From an uncultured Calothrix sp. (lineage in GTDB: Bacteria > Cyanobacteriota > Cyanobacteriia > Cyanobacteriales > Nostocaceae), in contig CALJJQ010000024.1 in assembly GCA_937973965.1 (NCBI GenBank), positions 1 through 64,000 on the forward strand: 64,000 nucleotides of DNA, given 5' to 3'. The notes under the pieces are model-generated. The model did no database searches. It was not told where the DNA came from and worked only from the letters and a program-made list of their open reading frames with translations. A program made the translations under genes and the position numbers. Shown one piece after another: positions 61,475-64,000 of the stretch (the first letter of the stretch is position 1; each line of letters starts with the position of its first letter).

Positions 61475-61921
61475 CTAAACCAGACTTGCGTCTGTGTGAT
61501 TAGCGATACTTTGTGCTAAACCAGGAATGATCTGCTGTACGTACTTTTTCGCAGAATTACGCAGCTTGCTGTAGGTTCCTTTGACGACACCATTTTGTGC
61601 ATTCTCAATTCTTTTATCGGTGACGACTAATAGGGCATCTGCCGCTTCCGAACTATTTTCGGTTAGATAGGCAACTGGATCTCCTGCTTGCAAACCCTGA
61701 TTCCAAATCGGGTCTAATGCTGGTAGGGCTTCCGGTAACAGTCTTCCTAAAGCTCCGGCAACATAACCTGGTTTGACCCCATTCACAGCTGCATAACTAG
61801 CTTTTAAACCCATACCACCCAATCCGGATTGGGAAGCAACCAATTCATCGATTAACTTCATGCAGTCATCCACAATCATCTGTTTTTTATTAGGGTCATT
61901 CAGAGCATCAGCAAGTCCCAT
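61475..61921 (-). CDS. DUF6918-type small protein
   Basis: 148 aa, soluble and helical. It matches the pattern of the bacterial DUF6918 family: VDDCMKLIDELVASQSGLGG, MGLKASYAAVNGVKPGYVAG and LRNSAKKYVQQIIPGLAQSI. The function is unknown. A good AGGAGA lies 10 nt before ATG 61921. Monocistronic. Confidence 0.75.
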   Translation of the reverse strand: MGLADALNDPNKKQMIVDDCMKLIDELVASQSGLGGMGLKASYAAVNGVKPGYVAGALGRLLPEALPALDPIWNQGLQAGDPVAYLTENSSEAADALLVVTDKRIENAQNGVVKGTYSKLRNSAKKYVQQIIPGLAQSIANHTDASLV

Positions 61922-62526
61922 TCAGAATCTCCTTATACATGAAAAAGCTTTGGTTCTACTTGAATTTATGCACCTCTGACGTAGACACGCGTAGCGTGGC
62001 TGGTCTGGGGAAACGCCTTACAGGGCAAAGCCATGACGCAGGAAGCAAACTGCCTAGGGAAGAAATCAGGCATTGAGATTACTTCCTGAGTATTATGGAG
62101 TAAATAGGCATTCCGTGCGTAAATCCTGTCTATACTAATTTGTACCCCATAACAAAAATAAACATAACACCTAAATCCAGCAAAAAGCTTGCCAGATTGG
62201 CTTTTTAAATTTTGTCAATTAGGATTTTGGTGGTAGTGCCATTTACACTTGAGTCTTGGTCAGATAGACTGCTGGTGCAATCAATTCAGCAATACCATAC
62301 CATTTGATTTTGCTGATCCGCCATTCAGTATCATTACTGGATTTTGCCTACTCATTCTCTATGTAACAACAAATTTCCGGATAATTTTTCCATGTAGCAA
62401 ATATCTCTTTATCTTTTGAGATGGGAGATTTTCAAACACAGAAGAGTAGGGCAAAGGGACAGAGAAACTTCTTGCTTCTCTGTGTCACCTATGATTAAGT
62501 ACTCCTTGCTTCTATTTCCCTGCCAG
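61922..62526. other. Divergent intergenic region
   Basis: 605 nt. A palindromic fragment similar to the composite repeats (GTAGACACGCGTAGCGTGGC near 61981) lies close to the DUF6918 start. An ACAGAGAA...TTCTCTGT hairpin lies near 62459. A longer 5' frame of the next gene (to 62416) runs through this hairpin and is rejected. Confidence 0.55.
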
Positions 62527-63720
62527 ATGCGAACTATAACTGAAATCAATGAAAAAATACTGACTCAACGTGTAGTTGTTGCCACTGTTGAGGAGGTTAA
62601 AGCATTAATAGATGAAATTGGTATCACAAAAGTCACCCAACAGGTTGATGTGATTACTACGGGGACTTTTGAACCGATGGAGTCTAGTGGCGCAATTATT
62701 AACTTGGGGCATACTGACCCCCCGATTAAAATCCGTCGTGCTTGGTTTGATGGTGTACCAGCCTATTCTGGTTTTGGGGCAGTAGATTTGTACTTAGGGG
62801 CGACAAGTGTCAGTGAAATTGCGGAAAATGAGGAGATATGGGGAAACGAAAATCCAACGAATATTATCCGTGGAGGTGGCCATATCATCGAGGATTTGAT
62901 TGCTGGTAAACCGATCCAATTACGTGCCCAAGGACAAGTTACTGATTGTTATCCCCGTGCTAGTTTTGAAACAACTATTACTCGCGATACGATTAATCAG
63001 TTTTATTTATTCAATCCTCGTAATTTGTATCAAAATTTTATTGTTGGTGTTAACGGTGGAGAACGGACACTGTTTACCTATTTAGGTGCTTTGCAACCTC
63101 GACTAGGAAATGCGGTTTATTCTAACCCAGGAGAGATTTCCCCTTTATTTAATGACCCTGATTTACAGTTAATTGGTATCGGTACAAGGATTTTTCTTGG
63201 TGGAGGAATTGGTTATATTAGTTGGGAAGGAACCCAGCATTTTCCCTTGCAAAAACGCTTAGAGAATCGGACTCCAGTTGGTCCTGCGGCGACACTAGCC
63301 CTAATTGGTGATGCGAAAACAATGGATGCTCGCTGGGTGAGGGGTTGTTACTTTAGAAATTATGGTCCTTCCTTGATGTTAGGTGTTGGTATCGCTCTAC
63401 CGGTTTTAAATAAAGAAGTAGTGGTTAATTGCGCAGTCAGGGATCGAGAAATAGTTGCACCAATTGTTGATTTTTCCATTCCTCGTCGTGTTCGTCCGAC
63501 CTTTGGATTGGTAAGCTATGCCCAATTAAAAAGCGGTAAAATTACGATTGAAGGGAAAACTGTCCGGACTGCACCTTTGGCGAGTATATACTTATCGAGA
63601 CAAGTAGCAATTGAATTAAAAAAATGGATTGTCGAAGGAAATTTTACTTTAACAGAACCAGTTGCTCCTATTTCCACTGAGCGAGTATTTTTACCCCAAG
63701 ACCGTTGGACGGAAATATGA
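62527..63720 (+). CDS. Homocysteine biosynthesis family protein (DUF39/HcyBio)
   Basis: 397 aa. Landmarks are MRTITEINEKILTQRVVVAT, DVITTGTFEPMESSGAIINL, GAVDLYLGATSVSE and IFLGGGIGYISWEGTQH. The first two match the DUF39 family, which in methanogens acts with a ferredoxin partner to make homocysteine from aspartate semialdehyde. The archaeal CBS domains are absent here. Cys in RGCYFRN and another in VNCAVRD may be catalytic. The ATG at 62527 is preferred to 62416, whose extension is not protein-like. Confidence 0.88.
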   Translation: MRTITEINEKILTQRVVVATVEEVKALIDEIGITKVTQQVDVITTGTFEPMESSGAIINLGHTDPPIKIRRAWFDGVPAYSGFGAVDLYLGATSVSEIAENEEIWGNENPTNIIRGGGHIIEDLIAGKPIQLRAQGQVTDCYPRASFETTITRDTINQFYLFNPRNLYQNFIVGVNGGERTLFTYLGALQPRLGNAVYSNPGEISPLFNDPDLQLIGIGTRIFLGGGIGYISWEGTQHFPLQKRLENRTPVGPAATLALIGDAKTMDARWVRGCYFRNYGPSLMLGVGIALPVLNKEVVVNCAVRDREIVAPIVDFSIPRRVRPTFGLVSYAQLKSGKITIEGKTVRTAPLASIYLSRQVAIELKKWIVEGNFTLTEPVAPISTERVFLPQDRWTEI

Positions 63721-63839
63721 TTATGAAGGGAGTGGGGATAGGAATAGTTGGTTGCTTGCTAGTGGTCTATCGCATTAGTTATAAGGGGTTTTTAGTAGTG
63801 GCTTTAGCCTGGAAAAAGTTTTAACATCAGGGGCTATAC

Positions 63840-63910
63840 CCACAGGTTTGTCGTAGACTAGCACTACTACGAACTTTTTTTCACCCATTCAAATTAATGT
63901 GGGATAAGGA
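63840..63910 (+). repeat. Repeat family E, distal copy
   Basis: GCACTACTACGAACTTTTTT then CACCCATTCAAATTAATGTG. Diverged relative of 49270-49335. Following DNA to 64000 has no gene; a GCTGAATACAAACATGAATT segment near 63957 recalls 50817. Confidence 0.5.
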
Positions 63911-64000
63911 AAATATATCCATCATCTTGATTTTGACACACCACCATTCGGTGTTGCTGAATACAAACATGAATTGAAAATTTTGTAGAAGAGACCCGAT

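Overview
The window is chromosomal DNA from a cyanobacterium, most likely a filamentous Nostocales-type species. The evidence is the dense HIP1 octamers (GCGATCGC), an AT-leaning base composition, heptanucleotide tandem repeats of the ACTCCCT/GGGAGTA kind, and many short palindromic intergenic repeats. Cyanobacterial marker genes agree: SipA, magnesium chelatase ChlD, a valyl-tRNA synthetase with a CAAD membrane anchor, the IctB family, cyanoexosortase, a CSP41-like protein and a Mo-nitrogenase C-terminus-family protein. No rRNA, tRNA, CRISPR array, intact insertion sequence or prophage was recognised.

Layout. 0.2-2.8 kb holds a nucleotidyltransferase-like protein, SipA and a LabA-like NYN protein. 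3-10.1 kb is a signalling cluster: an unknown 380-aa protein transcribed divergently from a membrane PP2C phosphatase (zinc ribbon plus pseudokinase-like region), a CHAT protease-like/FHA fusion and a small unknown protein. 10.3-16.3 kb has pgsA, two candidate small ORFs, valS and a coiled-coil protein. 16.3-17.9 kb is a gene-free, repeat-rich stretch. 17.9-24.9 kb carries rplY-purA, a creatininase-family protein, a cupin gene bracketed by a 0.12-kb direct repeat, a Mo-nitrogenase-family protein, an exported unknown protein and cobO. 26-33 kb encodes a DMT exporter, a PAP2 phosphatase with an HMA-like N-terminus, a CSP41-like reductase, a GT39 membrane glycosyltransferase and a GT2 glycosyltransferase. 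33.4-35.4 kb is a NarL-type two-component pair. 36.3-36.6 kb contains two abutting gene remnants (TPM-like and PIN-like).

36.8-44.6 kb is the translation/transcription cluster, on the minus strand in the order unknown membrane protein, rimP, nusA, ylxR, small ORF, infB. 44.9-50.6 kb has a peptidoglycan-binding exported protein, two small membrane proteins, chlD and a fatty acid hydroxylase/SDR fusion. 51-55 kb has smpB, ictB and a GAF histidine kinase with a degenerate ATP-binding domain. 55.7-58.9 kb has a sugar aminotransferase, cyanoexosortase B and its partner. 59-63.7 kb has thiC with a TPP riboswitch, a DUF6918-type protein and a homocysteine-biosynthesis-family protein.

The most interesting candidate system is the PP2C / CHAT-FHA / small-protein cluster at 5.0-10.1 kb. 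It looks like a phosphorylation-controlled, caspase-like protease module. Other points of note are the HMA-PAP2 fusion, the voltage-sensor-like protein beside rimP, the degenerate histidine kinase upstream of ictB, and at least six families of short interspersed repeats, two of which look like MITEs. Domain assignments were made by reading motifs; no database search was run.
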